A DNA stretch of 64,000 bases from Antilocapra americana (GCA_007570785.1 ML664152.1:3579881-3643880), one strand, 5' to 3'. Shown: positions 47,750-60,287, counted from the first letter of the stretch. Numbers and translations are program-made. Notes: generated by a model from the letters alone, not told the origin.

Positions 47750-47793
47750 CAGAGAGTTGTTTGATGGCCACAGGTCTCACTTTGTAGGGAGTT
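47750..47793 (-). CDS. PDE9A: PDE9A exon (human exon 4 equivalent)
   Basis: This is a 44 nt microexon-like coding exon: A completing Arg, then codons for TPYKVRPVAIKQLS, then a G that starts a Glu or Ala codon depending on the next exon used. This stretch is the same as I recall for human PDE9A. The acceptor is ctcttacag behind a pyrimidine-rich tract and the donor is gtaagg. It is followed by a 29.2 kb intron, the largest in the window. In the long human isoform that intron contains the alternatively spliced exons. Confidence 0.95.
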
Positions 47794-48620
47794 CTGTAAG
47801 AGAGAAGGCAATTCCACTGTAAGATGCCGTCAAAGACGTCCACACACATCTGGCCCAAGAGATAAGCACTTGGGCTGCATTAGAATTCATCAGCGAATTA
47901 GGTCTTTTAAAAAAATGAGCTTCTTTGGTGGTTCTGAGCTTCCTCATTCAGAGGAATTCTTAATACTTTAAATATATTCTTTAAATAATGGACCCCTTCT
48001 GTCATGTTCATATTTCGTTAATAAAACAAGCATGTTGAATGCAGCTGGGATGGCAGAGTTGCCTTGGTCTGCCTTGACACCTGGCTGATGCAGGAGGCTC
48101 TCCCACTTTGGCTTGGTTTGAGCTCCCGGCAATGGCATCCCCCATGTGCACAAGAGAGAATGGTGTCAATAACTCAGGCGAAAATGCACTGGCACCTTGG
48201 TGATGTCATCACCAGTAATCAAGAGACCCACGGGGGTGGGGAGAGGATACTGGTGATGTCACCACAGGTTGAAGGTCACGGTCCCTGACATGTAAGGACA
48301 TGGTGGGGGGAGATGATTAAGTCAATGGAAAACAGGCAAAGAATAGGAACAGGCAATGGTTGACAACAGTTAACAAAGATAATGAGAGGCACCTCAACAA
48401 AGAGGCTATTTTCTTACCCAACAGTTTAGCAAAATTCTAGAACCTGATGACAAGAGTGCTCCAAGGCCACAGGGACTCAGACTCTGACGGGTACTGCTGG
48501 TGGAAGTACGGACTGCCAGCACCCTGGGGAGAGCAACTGAGCTGCACAGAGTCAAATCTGAAACCTACCGTCTCATCACGTGAACCTCGGAACGAGTATT
48601 AACTCTTGATTCTCTCTTAT
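47794..48620. other. Intronic sequence, possibly with an L1M remnant at 48310-48610
   Basis: The segment around acgggtactgctggtggaag and tctcatcacgtg vaguely follows the L1 3' region. The remainder is unassigned. Confidence 0.35.
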
Positions 48621-48830
48621 GGCAGCGGCCCCCAACCTTTTTGGCACCAGGGACTGGTTTCATGGAAAACAGTTTTCCATGGATGGGGGTGGTGAGGGGG
48701 TGACTCTGGGATGAGGCAAGTGCATTACATCTACTGTGCACTTCTAGTATTGTGACGTCTGCCCCACCTCAGATCATCAGGTGTTAGATCCTGGAGCTTG
48801 CACACCCCTGTCTTACGGGGGTGTCTTCAT
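48620..48830. mobile_element. hAT-type DNA transposon remnant, probable
   Basis: The segment gcggcccccaacctttttgg, then caccagggactggtttcatg, then aaaacagttttccatggatg, then cagatcatcaggtgttagat resembles a common mammalian hAT-derived interspersed repeat. The exact family is not certain. Confidence 0.5.
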
Positions 48831-49202
48831 ACGCCATGTGTTCATTCATCCAGCACATTTTCCACTGAGAGCTCAGTGTGGCTGGGTTCTGGTGACATAA
48901 TGTGACCCAGACAGAAGGGCTTTGCCCTCATGGGCCCAATGTTCCGCGGTCAAGTACACTCTGGAAGGACATGGCTGCTGCCTTCCGAATGGTTAGCACT
49001 TAAGCCCCTCTCCACTGGGGCTGCATGATGTGGGAGGTCATGAGGTTGCTAAAAAGATGGAGACAGTGTGCGAGTACCGATGTGGGGGTGCCCATGACAT
49101 TTCATTAGGGAGACGTAGCAAGAGACGGGTCACAGAGCCAGCTAGGCACCGGAGGGGGAAAGCACAGAGACTGGGAGGATGCACACCGGACGCCAGACTT
49201 GT
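48831..49202. other. Intronic unique sequence
   Basis: Nothing recognized; a MIR-like stretch at 48840-48900 is too weak to call. Confidence 0.4.
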
Positions 49203-49412
49203 GTGTGAGCTCAGTCACTTCAGTCGTGTCCGACTCTGTGTGACCCCACGGACTGCAGCCCGCCAGGCTCCTCTGCCCATGGGATTCTCCAGGCAGGAAT
49301 ACTGGAGTGGGGCGCCCTGCCCTCCTCCAGGGGATCCTTCTGACCCAGGGATCAAACCCGCGTCTCTTATGTCTAACCTGCATTGGTAGGTGGGTCCTTT
49401 ACCACCAGCATT
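49203..49412 (-). mobile_element. Bov-tA SINE
   Basis: Full-length antisense copy: gagctcagtcacttcagtcg to ggtgggtcctttaccaccag. Confidence 0.92.
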
Positions 49413-51573
49413 AATTGGGGTCATACTTGTGGTTTAATGGTTTCCAGGCCACAGAGAAAATTGTCTGCAACTTAAAATGCTGATAAAGTATAAAAATAAC
49501 AGCTGTGTGGCACTATGGCTGATGGACAGACAAGTCCGTGAGGGTTTCAGATCTTGGCCTCCCCATGAGGGGTTCCTCCTGGACAAGCGTGTGGAGGGGC
49601 GAGGCCCCCAGACCACCTCATGGAAGCACCTTGCCTAGAGAAAGGGCCTCTTCCAAAGAGCCCTGCAAGTTGGTTATTCAGGATGTGGGTACCTTCACTA
49701 CAGAGGCTTCACAGTAACGGTATTTGGGTCCCGGCAGATCACAGAGCACCCTCCTCAGAACCCACGCAGTGTGAAGTGCAGTCCCACCTGCTGAACTCGT
49801 GGCGGGGACGGGTTGGCCAAGGTAGGACCAGCAGTCTTGGTCCTCACATGACAGGCCGAGCAGGGTGACTCCATTTTCCCTGGCTCCCCCCACCCGAGCA
49901 GGCATCAGCCTCATTGGCTTGCAAGCTCTGGGAGACGGAGCTCAGGGAGGGGGGACTTCACTGAAACCCACCGAATGTCCATGTGCTGACTGGGAACCAG
50001 CTGTGGTGTGCTCTGGGCCATGTGTCAGCCCTACCCAAGAGAGGAGTGAGGGGCTGGGGGCTGGGTAACCAAGGGAGAGGGTGGAGAGCCACGGTGAGAT
50101 GACCATCACACCCCCTCCCCTGTAAACAGCACTGATGCTGGGGCAGTGGGGAGAGGGGGAGCCTGGCCCTTTCCCTCCTGCCCCTTCCTCTGCAGCCACA
50201 AGACTGTCTCTCCTCCCTTCCTTCCCACAGGCCTGATGCGGGTGTGGGAGGTGGTGGTGACCCAGCAGAGCAGGTGAGGGAGGCGGGTGAGGGGAGAGGC
50301 AGAGCAGTGCATCCCAGCACACGATGACCAGAGCTGGGCCCTGCGAAATGACACTGGGCTCTTGCATCCTTAATCCTCTTGATCTGCAATGGCAGGAATG
50401 TTCTCAGAGCCAGGCACGGTGCTGCCATGATTGAATAAACTCCTGCCTCAGCCAGAAAATGAGTTGCAGCTTCATTATTTCTTCCTCAACAACAGGATCA
50501 GCATCAACCACTTTCCACTTGCCTTGAACTTACATTTGTCTTTTTCTGAAACGTAACTATGTCTTTTCAAACACTAAAGTGGGAGCCAGGATGGAATCCA
50601 GGAGGCATTTTCCCAGCTGGCGTACATGGTCACATACGCCACCCATGCAAGTGCTCAGCCGTTTCATGCAGTGGACACTTCACGTATCACAGCTTAGCTA
50701 AATCTGGAACTAAAGGAGTGATTGTGTCACATGTGTGCTGTGCCCTCCTGGCTCTTCCCTCTCTCCACATGCCCTGCCTTGCGCCCCATCTTTCCCTGAA
50801 CTACTTAAGCGCCCGTTTCTCTCCTTTGATGAGGGTCTTGAAGCACTAGTGGCAGAAACAGAAGGTGTTCTCAGGAGGCAACATGCCTGTTGGTGGGACA
50901 CCATGGGATCCAGAATGTCCCTGGTCCAGCAAGGACCAGTTGCTCGGTCCATTTGAGCAGGGTCTGAACAAAGTTGGGACGTGTCTATTTGTGTTTGATG
51001 GTTTTCAGGAATTGGGTAGTTAGCAATCAGCTTTCTCACCATTTCCAAAAGAAAGCGGAAGCCACTCAGCCCACTATGTGAAAAGAGCCCCTCTGACTTA
51101 GGTGAGTATGTGCCAGTTTATTTAAATTGCTGGTCTGAAACATTCGCTGATCATTAAGGCAAGAAGTATTTTGAAGAGAGAGTCAGAAGGTCATGAAATT
51201 TGGCTTGAAATGAGCTGAAAAGATTAGTATAAGAGATGGGGCAACCGGGACCCTGATTTCTGATTGGTATCCAGCTGATCACCATCAAGAGTCCTTGGAA
51301 TTTGGAGAAAAGGCTGTGAAAATGCCCCATGAGAGCATGAACTGGGCAGAAGGCAGGTGAGGTGGACCACCTGGTGCCCCCAGGGAGCCCCCCTTGCGAG
51401 GTGGTTCCTGAGTCTGAGGCTGGTGGGGGTGGGGGTGGGGGGTGGACAGGCACTGACCAGGCAGGCAAACCCAAGGGGCTGCAGGGTCTTCAGCGATAGA
51501 GGAAGCTGGAGGGACACAACCTGATGTGACTGCCTTCTGGGAAGAAACAAAATGCATCCAGCACTTTCCAAAA
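49413..51573. other. Intronic unique sequence, 2.2 kb
   Basis: This is GC-moderate DNA with overlapping unsupported open frames on both strands (49942-50428). No repeat, splice-bounded exon or RNA gene is recognized. Confidence 0.5.
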
Positions 51574-51574
51574 A

Positions 51575-51778
51575 GGGATTCTCTGGTGGCTCAGATGGTA
51601 AAGCATCTGCCTGCAACGCAGGAGACCTGGGTTTGATCCCTGGGTTGGGAAGACCCCCTGGAGAAGGAAATGGCAACCCACTCCAGTACTCTTGCTTAGA
51701 AAATTCCATGGATGGAGGAGTCTGGTGGGCTACAGTCCATGGGGTTGCAAAGAGTTGGACAAGACTGAGCAACTTCAC
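51575..51778 (+). mobile_element. Bov-tA SINE
   Basis: Full-length sense copy: gattctctggtggctcagat to gactgagcaacttcactc. It is flanked by caaaaaggg at both ends (51567 and 51779), a clear target-site duplication. It pairs with the inverted copy at 51920. Confidence 0.94.
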
Positions 51779-51918
51779 TCAAAAAGGGAAACCCTGTGTC
51801 TGGTGGACATGACCTTCCAGTCACTGCTGGGCTAAGCCCCCTCCTGGGGTCAAGAGTAGTTTCCTAAGTTTTCCACACTTTACATCTGTGATTCTGGGGT
51901 TGCACATTTGAATCACCT

Positions 51919-52133
51919 TTGTTGTTGTTGTTTAGCCCTCAGTCGTGTCTGACTCTTCGTGACCCCATGGACTATACCCCACCAGGCTCCTCTGTCCATA
52001 GGATTCTCCAGGCAAGAATACTGGAGTGGGTTGCCATTTCCTTCTCCAGAAGGTCCTCCTGACCCAGGGATTGAACCTGGGCCTCCTGCACTGTCTGTGG
52101 ATTCTTGACCACTGAGACACGGGGGAAGCCCTG
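51919..52133 (-). mobile_element. Bov-tA SINE
   Basis: Full-length antisense copy starting with the (ttg)n tail, then gccctcagtcgtgtctgact, to acacgggggaagccctg. It is flanked by gaatcacct at 51910 and 52134. Confidence 0.94.
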
Positions 52134-52142
52134 GAATCACCT

Positions 52143-54553
52143 GGTGAGCTTTAAAAACAAATCCCTCACAAATCTGAATTTACTAAGTCCTAGTGGGGAA
52201 CTGGTCATCAGCACCTTTTTGAAGATCCCTGGTGGTTTAAACCTTTAGGCAGGGCTGACAGGCACTGTTCGTTGTGCGAGATCACACTATGCATATATAA
52301 AATGGGCAGGACAGCCAGGTGGCAGCTGGAGCCGTGGGACTGGAGAGCAGGAGGCACAGGAGCAGATGGGAGGCCTGGATGGGGGCTTGGGTGTGAAACC
52401 TTGGGAAAACTGCCTCTTCAGGGCTGAGAGCAAGAAAACAAACACAGACGGGGAGAAGCTGATGGAGGGGGAAGCTCCAAAAATGGAAAAGGTCCACAAC
52501 CCCAAATGCAGGAAGTGGGTGAAGGCAGTAGACGGAGATGCTCAGTGGTCAGAACAGTGATCAAGGGGGTCCCGGCCAACATCACCACCACCTGGGAACC
52601 TGCAGAAATGTCAGTTCTGGGGCCCCACCCCAGACCTAGGGAACCAGATGGAGGGGTTGGGGAGTGGGAGGGAAGGGGCTCTGCTTCAGTGAGCTCCTGG
52701 GGATGCACATGAGGCTGGTAGCCTGGGGGCAATGGGTAGGTCTGCAAAGAGAAAGCTGTGGGGACCACAAATACCAGTTTCCAGCCTCTGCGCCATTGAC
52801 CTTTGGGCAGCTGAGTCTGGGGTGGGGGTGGGGCTGGCCCTGGGCTCAGGGACACGGAGTAGCAGCCCTGGTCTCTGCCCTCTGGGTGCTAGACACCTGT
52901 CCCCGCTGTGGCAGCCAAAACATTAGCCCCAGCATCTCCTGGGGAACAAAACTGCACCCCATTGACAAGGGCTGGCACAGAATAAAGTGCCAAATGAGAT
53001 ACGATGAAGTGACAGAATAGACAACCTACAAACTGCTTTAACTAATTCAGGAAACATGCAGCTTTGCTCCATCAGAGACCAGATCCCCTCTGATGACATT
53101 TTTATCTTGTGGATGTTGGGGGTGCCAGGTCACTCATGCCTTTCCTCATGAATACAGGTCTGGGTCAGGCTGGAGCTGGTGCTGCAATTTACAACAATGT
53201 TCTTGGAGTCTTTGGGGATTCAATTAGCATTCTTCCTTCCAGGGCCCAGAGCGGATAATCAGAGTGTAATCAGCGCCAGAGCGCATGGGAGCAGAAACTT
53301 CTGATGGTGAAATTAAACATTCAGGAGACCGATGGACACAGCAGGAGGGGGAGGGGAGGCCTGGCGGAAGCCCCCAGCGCTTGGGGCAGGACGGTGCTGG
53401 CCGCCCACCACTGAGCTCAAAGGACAGTAGGGGTGGTTCAAACGTTCCAGGACTTCGTACCTTCTGGGGTTTGTTACTGGCTCGGCTTTCTGCACCAAAG
53501 CCTGGCAGTTCTCACTGGCAGTCCTTGCCAGCGACTGGGCCCCTGCACCCAGGCCAGAGTGATAACTGACGGGTGGCGTCTGGGCACAGAGGAAGAGCAC
53601 GTGCCCATCCCCGTCTGCTCAGCTCAGATGTGCACGCACCTTGGGCTGGGGGGACTTTAGGGCACTTACATTGGAGGTCCCAGGGACCGCATCTTGGGAC
53701 TGCCATCAGGCAGCCAGGAGTCCTCTGGTGGATGGGACAGGAGAGGATCTGCCTGGGCACGCCCCCTCCTGCAGGCTGGAGCAACTGTGTCAGTCTACGC
53801 AGATGGCTGGGTTGACCCATGTCACTCAGGGGGATGCGGTGAGTGGCAGGACCAACAGCAGGGGTCCCTAGGGGTACCCCATGCGCAATCACGCTGCTGC
53901 TCACAGCCTTGCATAGAACATGGTTTGGATTCTGCCTGGCCCCACTGCAAATATAAAGTGGGGACCGCCGGGGACTCTGGCTGCTGGGCAGAGGGCTGGG
54001 TGCAAGTGGGAGGCTCTGCTCAGTCCTCGTCTTCCCTCTGGTCACAAGCGGCTGGGCTGTTGTACTGAAGTTCACAGATGTGTTTACTGCCCGAGCCTCT
54101 ACTTCTCTGGCCTCCCATGGTTCCATTCCTCCAGCCCCCAGGCTTCCTCCCCACACTGGGCAGAGTAGCTGGTGGGCAGCACTTGACAACTCCGGGGTCA
54201 ATGCCCAGTGTCACCAGGGGCTCTGGTCAGGGAATCTCCTGCTCTGAGGGATGGGGGCCGGCTCTGCTGCTGTCACTTAGTCCTCGGCTTTCCTATCTGT
54301 AACTACCCCCTCAGAGGGCTCCTGTGGACCCTGGGCAAGGTCCCTGGCCATGCTTAGAGCTGCCACTTTCCTGGAAAGTGACAAGTTCTACACAGTAACC
54401 GGCAGCCTCCTACCCAGACTCTCCTACCTTTGGTTTAAATGCGCATTTCCCTGCATCTGTACATTAAGAAAACAACCATGGAGACCCCGCCATGCCTGCA
54501 GAGAGCTGTCAGACACGGCGAGAAAGAGCTGAGGAAGCCTGCCAGGCACTTAC
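52143..54553. other. Intronic unique sequence, 2.4 kb, GC-rich
   Basis: This stretch holds a 229-codon minus-strand open frame at 53512-54201 in the orientation of PDE9A. It has no recognizable domain, and clear splice borders are not seen. No repeat recognized. Confidence 0.5.
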
Positions 54554-54631
54554 CGTTCTGAATTGGCAGGCATGGTGGGGTCAATGGAGACCATGGCGTC
54601 ATCCGTGGTCAGGAGGGAGATGGTGGTATTC
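54554..54631 (-). CDS. PDE9A: PDE9A exon (human exon 3 equivalent)
   Basis: This exon is 78 nt: G completing Arg, 25 codons, then CG. It encodes [20 protein letters not shown] then PANSE, a match to the human N-terminal region without differences that I can recall. The acceptor is ctcttccag and the donor is gtaagtg, both strong. Skipping this exon would keep frame (78 = 26 x 3), so an in-frame skipped isoform is possible. That is an inference from length only. Confidence 0.96.
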
Positions 54632-55923
54632 CTGGAAGAGAGGAGAATCTGTGTCTTCACCGCGAAATTGTCTCCTGGGAGCATACTGAAATCTGGGCCT
54701 CCCTGGAGGCAGGAACCTGAGCATCAGGCAGTCCTACCCAAGGGGCTCTGAGTGGTCGCCCCAAGACTCTAGCCCTCAGCTTGGTAACAAAGTTAAGGGT
54801 TGTGAGTGCAGTTCTAAGTGCTCAGCAGATGTGTAAGTCGTTTGAAATGGGAATTGCAGAGAGTCTAATTTGTTGAGTTGGGAGGCTCAATAAAAGTGCA
54901 GTAAAGTAGAAATGAACATTTATATCAGCGGTGATGAATTCAGGGTTTGCTTTTCCCTTTCATTTCCTGGGGGAGTCTGTCTAAACAGGCCAGAAGCTCT
55001 CCTACTAAACAGTTCTAAGAGGGTAAGCTGAATCTTCCTCCAACCTTCATCTCTGGGGGGGCCTCTCACCTAAGGCGTTGCCTTAATCACATGACTTAGT
55101 ACACATTTGTGTATTTTTAAAATCTGTGCAGTGGTGGTGACACCTGAATCCTAGGGTTGTTCTAAAAAGGAATATATATTTATTTCTTAGCACACTGCTT
55201 GTCAAAAGATGCCCCAAACTGTGCGCCATTTCTTGCAGCTCCAAGCTGCCACTTGCTGTAATTTCAGGCGTGTAACCTACTGCCTGACTCCCTTTTTCTC
55301 ACCTGACTCTGAAAGGCCCTGACTGTCCTTCCCTCTCACCCTCCTTGACCTGGGTTGTGACTTTAAAGTCAACTGCAGGCCAAAGTTATTCCTGATTACT
55401 CTCTCTAGTCAGGAAGTCAGGACAGAAAATTCACTTGCTAGAACAAACTGCTGATTGTGGTTCTCCAGGGCAGGTTTCTGGTCTTTTCAACTTACTTCTG
55501 ACATCAGTTTTCTCTTAAACGTTGATCTGGATCCCTGGGTCATTTGGAACTGGGGGACCACAGCCTAAACACTACCACCTTTCTTTATCCTGTCTCCCAA
55601 AACAAAGGAATAAATGAAAGAAAGATAAAAAAGAAACTTTTAAAGCAGCAGTTTCCGCCTAATCCCGCCCAGTGGTCCACTCCGCTAACACAGCTCCGGT
55701 TGTTGGCGGCAGTTGGCACCACACGGCTGGCAGCGGTGGCTGAAACCTCCAGGGACTCATGTATTGATTCGAAAGGTCCATGTGCAAGGTGCAAGGTGCA
55801 AGGTGAGCCCATCAACCCTTCCAGGCCTCCCATCCCCTGGACTTGGCCACTTGGCCTCCCAGGAACCTGCTCCTCCAGGCGAGTTTAAAGGCAACCCTCT
55901 GGTGGGGTGACTGAGTCACTCAC
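54632..55923 (-). other. 1.3 kb PDE9A intron
   Basis: Unique sequence with an AT-richer centre (54830-55200). No repeat recognized. Confidence 0.7.
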
Positions 55924-55994
55924 CGAGGCAGGCCGGTAGCAATGCAGAACAGGTCCATAATATCACTGGAGTTGCAATACTTGCTAAAGACCAC
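55924..55994 (-). CDS. PDE9A: PDE9A exon (human exon 2 equivalent), first visible coding exon
   Basis: This exon is 71 nt, starting in phase 0. It encodes [20 protein letters not shown] then GLP and two bases of Arg. It matches human PDE9A after the exon 1 sequence, with Ile to Val at the second residue. The acceptor is gttttgcag and the donor is gtgagt. Exon 1, with the initiator Met, is not between here and 64000, so the first intron is longer than 8 kb. Confidence 0.96.
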
Positions 55995-58900
55995 CTGCAA
56001 AACAGAAGCACATGGTTGTGAGGGGCAGGCAGGAGTGGGGCAGCTGGTTTCCATGGTGATGTCTGATTCCAGGGGGTTCTCTCTGCCCCAGACCTGCAGG
56101 TTAATTTTGCAAAGAAACAACCAAAATCACCGTGGGCTCTGGAATGCTACATGAATATCTTGTTGAGTTGACTTATACAAGTTGAGAAAAACACGCCTCT
56201 CTTGTTCTTTGCAGAGTTGTGAGAAACAACACTGTCACCAGGTGCACACACTTTGCGGGTGAGATGCTGCCCTGCGCCCCGCTGGTGATGTTTGATGTAC
56301 CACCCATAACCTCAGCTTAATGATACCCCATCTTGCGGGGTGGGTGCAGGAAGCTCCAACGACCTCTGGGGCCATTATGTTAAAAAACAATTTTAAGGTC
56401 ATTAGCTTAAAAATAAAAGATTGCCTTGTAGGATTGGGGGACTGGGGCTGCAGGACTAACTCAGACAGGGAGTCACAATGAGAAAGGATGTGGTTGGAAC
56501 CGTGGGTCCGCACAGGGAACCGATTTCACAGAATGCAATTCTGAACCCGGCCTGGGTGTCCAGTCCCTGCTGGACAGGAGAGAAACACGTTCACAGCTGC
56601 ACCTTTTGTCCGAGGGGCTTGACTGTGAATGTGGGCTCCGGAATCGCTCCCTAGGACAGGGGGCTTCAAGTACAGCTGGGGGTTGTTCTCCAAGGCTGGA
56701 CGTGCATGGACAGTCCCTGCCAAGGCTCCTGTTTTCATCATGACAGCTGTTTTCCTTCAGTGTTCTCCCTGGGAATGGCTGTAAGGCCCCTCTGCTCACC
56801 AGCAGGAGTGGGCAGAACCATTCCACTGAACACAGGCAGAGCCACGCTGAACAGAGTGGGGATTTTTCAGTGCCCAGAGCATCGTTTTTCTTCAGCCAGA
56901 TCTTTTCTGCATCTTTTTTAAATTGGAAACAGTGAAATAGAGCAAGCTGATATTTTCCCCACAAACGTGGCCATTCCCTGACTACCACAGCTCCTGTGTG
57001 CCACTGGCCTGGCAATGCTGAGACAACGCCAGCACCCCAGTCCAGGCTGCCTGCTCCGCCCCCCATCCCAGGCAGTGTTTGCACTTCCCAGTGACAGGGC
57101 CATTGATGGGCACTGTCCAGCTGGCGGCCACCGTCCTGGCTCAGTGCATGTCCACCTGCACCCCCGCAACAGCCCTGCAGGCTCCCGCCCCAGCCCCCTG
57201 CCTCAGTTTCTAGAACTCAGGCCTGGTGGTGCTGCCTTTTCTGTGCAGAAGCCTTTGCTGCCCTGTGCGCCCACCTCCCCGCTGGGCACCCGAGGCTCTG
57301 GAGTGTGTCCCTTGAGCCTGTGTCCTCGCCAAGCTCTCAGCCTGCCTTCACTCTGGTCCATGGGCACCCCTCCCCGCCCTCCCTGGTTCTGGGGCCCCCC
57401 TTCCCGAGCCCATCTCACCACTGACGTGGGGCCATTTCTGACTTTCCCGTTTGAACCTTTCTGAAGTTCACGTCCATTTGGGGCAGACTGACTCTGTGGG
57501 TTTTCTCCAGACCCCAGTAAAGGGCAGGGGTGGGCGAGGGTGGAGGGGGGTGAGGTGGCTTGCAGATCACGACCAGACGCTGGTCAGGAGTGCAGCGTGG
57601 CTCCAGGAAGTCACTGCTGAGCAGGCCCTCCCCAGGGAAGGAGGTGGGAGGACAGACCCAGAGCCTGGAATATCCGGGGACCAACAAGAAGTGAGTCTGC
57701 CCAACTTTATAAGCACCGCTGCTGAAATCCAGAGGAGAGAGTCTTCTGTGATGGTTTCCTAGCCTCAGGATAGCAGATAATAGAAGCTGTAAAAAGTCCA
57801 ATTATGAAGCCTTCCAGCAAAACAAGTCCAGGAGGGCCCACGGGGCACATTGCCATTCTCCCTGCCCCTTGTGACCAACTCAGCTCAACCCAGGGAGGAG
57901 ACCAGCCTTCTCCTGTGTCCAGAACAGGCTTAGAGATTATTTTTGACATCAGGCTAGGGGATGGAGGACTGGAAGGAAATCAGGAATAAGCAGAAAAGAC
58001 TGCAGTGGGTGTCTTCCAGTGAAGTGGAAAACCATGCTGTGTCCATCTATAAATCCATTTCAGCATGCCTCTACTGTACAGAAATGCCCGGTTCTTTGAT
58101 ATCTCTTTTGCACCAGTTGTGACATCTTACCAGTTTCCTCCTTGAGCTAAGACATAAGGGTAAAATTCTTTGTGGCCACTTTACATGTGTGTCTGATCAG
58201 GCTTTCATCTTATCATTAACAGTTGAGAAGCCTTTAGTAGGGACAACACAGGTGAGAAGCTAGGGGCGGAACATCACATGAACCCTAACATCAGCATCAC
58301 GTGAATCTAACGTGGGACGCGCCCGGACAGCCCAGCTCTTTGCCAGGTGCCAGGAGAAGCTTCCGGCCTAGACGGGTTGTTCCTACCGTGGGAAAGCAGC
58401 CCGTGCCCCACAAATGCGTGGCTGGCGTGGGAAGATCCCCCGGCAGCCTGGCCAGGAGGGCACAAGGCTCTCTGTTCCCACGCTGAATCATTCTGCAAAT
58501 CCTTTATCCTCGATCCAGAAATAAACAGCAGTTTAAAAAAAAAAGTGTTGGTGAAATGAAACTTATAAGTGAGATGTGGAGACAGCAAGATTAACAGGGG
58601 AATAAAGATTTTATATTGCCATCCGACTAGAGGCAGAACTGGCTGCCGTTCATCAGTAAGCACGGTGGATCACCCCAACCCTTTCACGGGGTTTGACTGG
58701 CAGCTCTGCAATATGAACACAAGACAAGGGTAACAAATGAGAACCCAGAGGCCTCTCGTCTGCAGAACGCTGATCATTCCTTGTACTCAGCTGGGACCTG
58801 TGAAGGTCACAGTGAACTTCGGTGCTGGAACCTACTGGTTGCCTGCAGAGTCAGGAAACGGACACTCAGGGAGCACCAACCATCTGCCAAGTTCCGTTTC

Positions 58901-59045
58901 AAAGGGCCCCCATGGGAAGCAGCAAACAGAGGTGGACAAGGCTCCCGTGGGCCCAGCTGGCCAGCGGTCAGGGAGTCAGCAACATAGCCCAGGCCTGCCT
59001 GTGTTCAGTGCATATGTGTGACCCAAACACAGGCTCTTTGTGAGT
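55995..59045. other. First visible intron, 3' part: unique sequence
   Basis: About 3 kb without a recognized repeat. GC-rich at 57000-57450. The open frames at 56473-57084 and 57015-57464 are unsupported and overlap each other on opposite strands. Confidence 0.5.
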
Positions 59046-59188
59046 GTATGTTTAGTCACTCAGTCATATCCAACTCTGTGCGACCCCACGGACTATAGCC
59101 CACCAGGCTCCTCTGTCCATGGGTTCTCGAGGCAAGAATACTGGAGTGGGTTGCCATTTCCTCCTCCAGGGGATCTTCCCAACTTTAT
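59046..59188 (-). mobile_element. Bov-tA SINE, 3' half
   Basis: Antisense copy: tgtttagtcactcagtcata to caggggatcttcccaac. The tRNA-like head is missing. Confidence 0.9.
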
Positions 59189-60233
59189 AAGCAACTTGGA
59201 GCTGGTGGCAATTCCAGGCTGACCACACAGGCTGCCCAGGAGATCCCTGCGGGAACAGCCCTGGAGAAGAGAGGGGAGGGGGCCAGATCACAGGGGCAGG
59301 GGCTGGGCAGGAGAGCCCAGCTTCCTGAGTTGGCACCAGCGTGGTTCTGTTTCTTGGTACCGACCGCACCTCCACCAACACACTTAGAAACCAGGGCTGG
59401 CAACTGTGTGACAGATGGTCAGAGTGCTGCCAACCCGCGTCCAGGCGGCCTCGGGGTTAAAGAGACAGGACTGCAGTTTCTAAAGGCTTATGGGTGACTT
59501 CCTGTTCATTCTGAGTCTGGAGGTCTCCTCCAGGGACGGGATCCTATTGTGTTTTCCTCTCTCTCCCCTGGGAGACCCCCTTCAGAGGTTCGTGGAGGGG
59601 AGGATGCAGAAAGTGGCCCCCGAGTTCCCGTGTTCCAGCCACACACTGCTGTCCATGTGTCGAAAAGCAGGTGGACGGATGGTGTCCAAGCCCTCAGGCA
59701 GCTTAGATAATCGAGTTTCTGGTTTCGAGGGTAGGAGGATGGAGATTTGATCATTGCCCAGCGGGGCTCCTGGCGGGCACTCTGTGGTCTTCCTGAAAAC
59801 AAGCCAGAAGGGATGGGTTTCACGTTCCTTGGGAGAGGTTCCAACCGGGACTTCTTGCCGGGAGACAGGGCTGCGGGTTTCAGCACTGTACGGAACACTG
59901 AACAGGAGAGGGGATGTGCCTGAATACAGAGTGGCTGAGATGATCCAGAGTGGAAACTGATTCTGATGGGGTGGCTAGGAACCAGGACACAGGTCACCCA
60001 GCAATGGGGAGGGGTGGGACTCTAGGCTTCAGAGGGAGCTGCACAGGTCCTGAGGTTCACCCACAGATGGGGGTGGCCCCACTCATGCGTGCTGGACTTG
60101 TTCCGACAGGGAGGGTCTCCCACCGCCTGAGAGGGCCCTGCATCCACTTCCCCACCTTGGCTCATGGACGCTCCCCGGGCTCCCCTGGGTCTGCCTCTCC
60201 ATTTGGGCTGTGATCTGGCTCACCTGCCATGTC
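59189..60233. other. Intronic unique sequence
   Basis: Nothing recognized. Confidence 0.5.
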
Positions 60234-60252
60234 TGCGTGTGTGTGTGTGTGC
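60234..60252. repeat. (TG)n microsatellite, short
   Basis: About eight TG units just before gcgaatctgc. Confidence 0.8.
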
Positions 60253-60287
60253 GAATCTGCAGAATTAAGCCCAAAGTGTCCTATTTT

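Larger units (their letters stand above)
454..55994 (-). other. PDE9A: PDE9A gene, partial: seven internal coding exons and six complete introns
   Basis: Seven minus-strand exons, each with AG acceptor and GT donor, splice into one open frame of 486 nt (71+78+44+55+71+85+82). The joined protein follows the known N-terminal half of mammalian PDE9A in order and almost without gaps. PDE9A hydrolyses cGMP to 5'-GMP with high affinity; this part is the regulatory region before the catalytic HD domain. Introns in transcription order are 1292, 6760, 29190, 849, 9078 and 7886 bp. The first exon (start codon) lies beyond the right edge and the catalytic exons beyond the left edge. By comparison with human gene structure the exons match human 2, 3, 4, 7, 8, 9 and 10. 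That numbering is inference from memory of the human protein. Confidence 0.95.
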
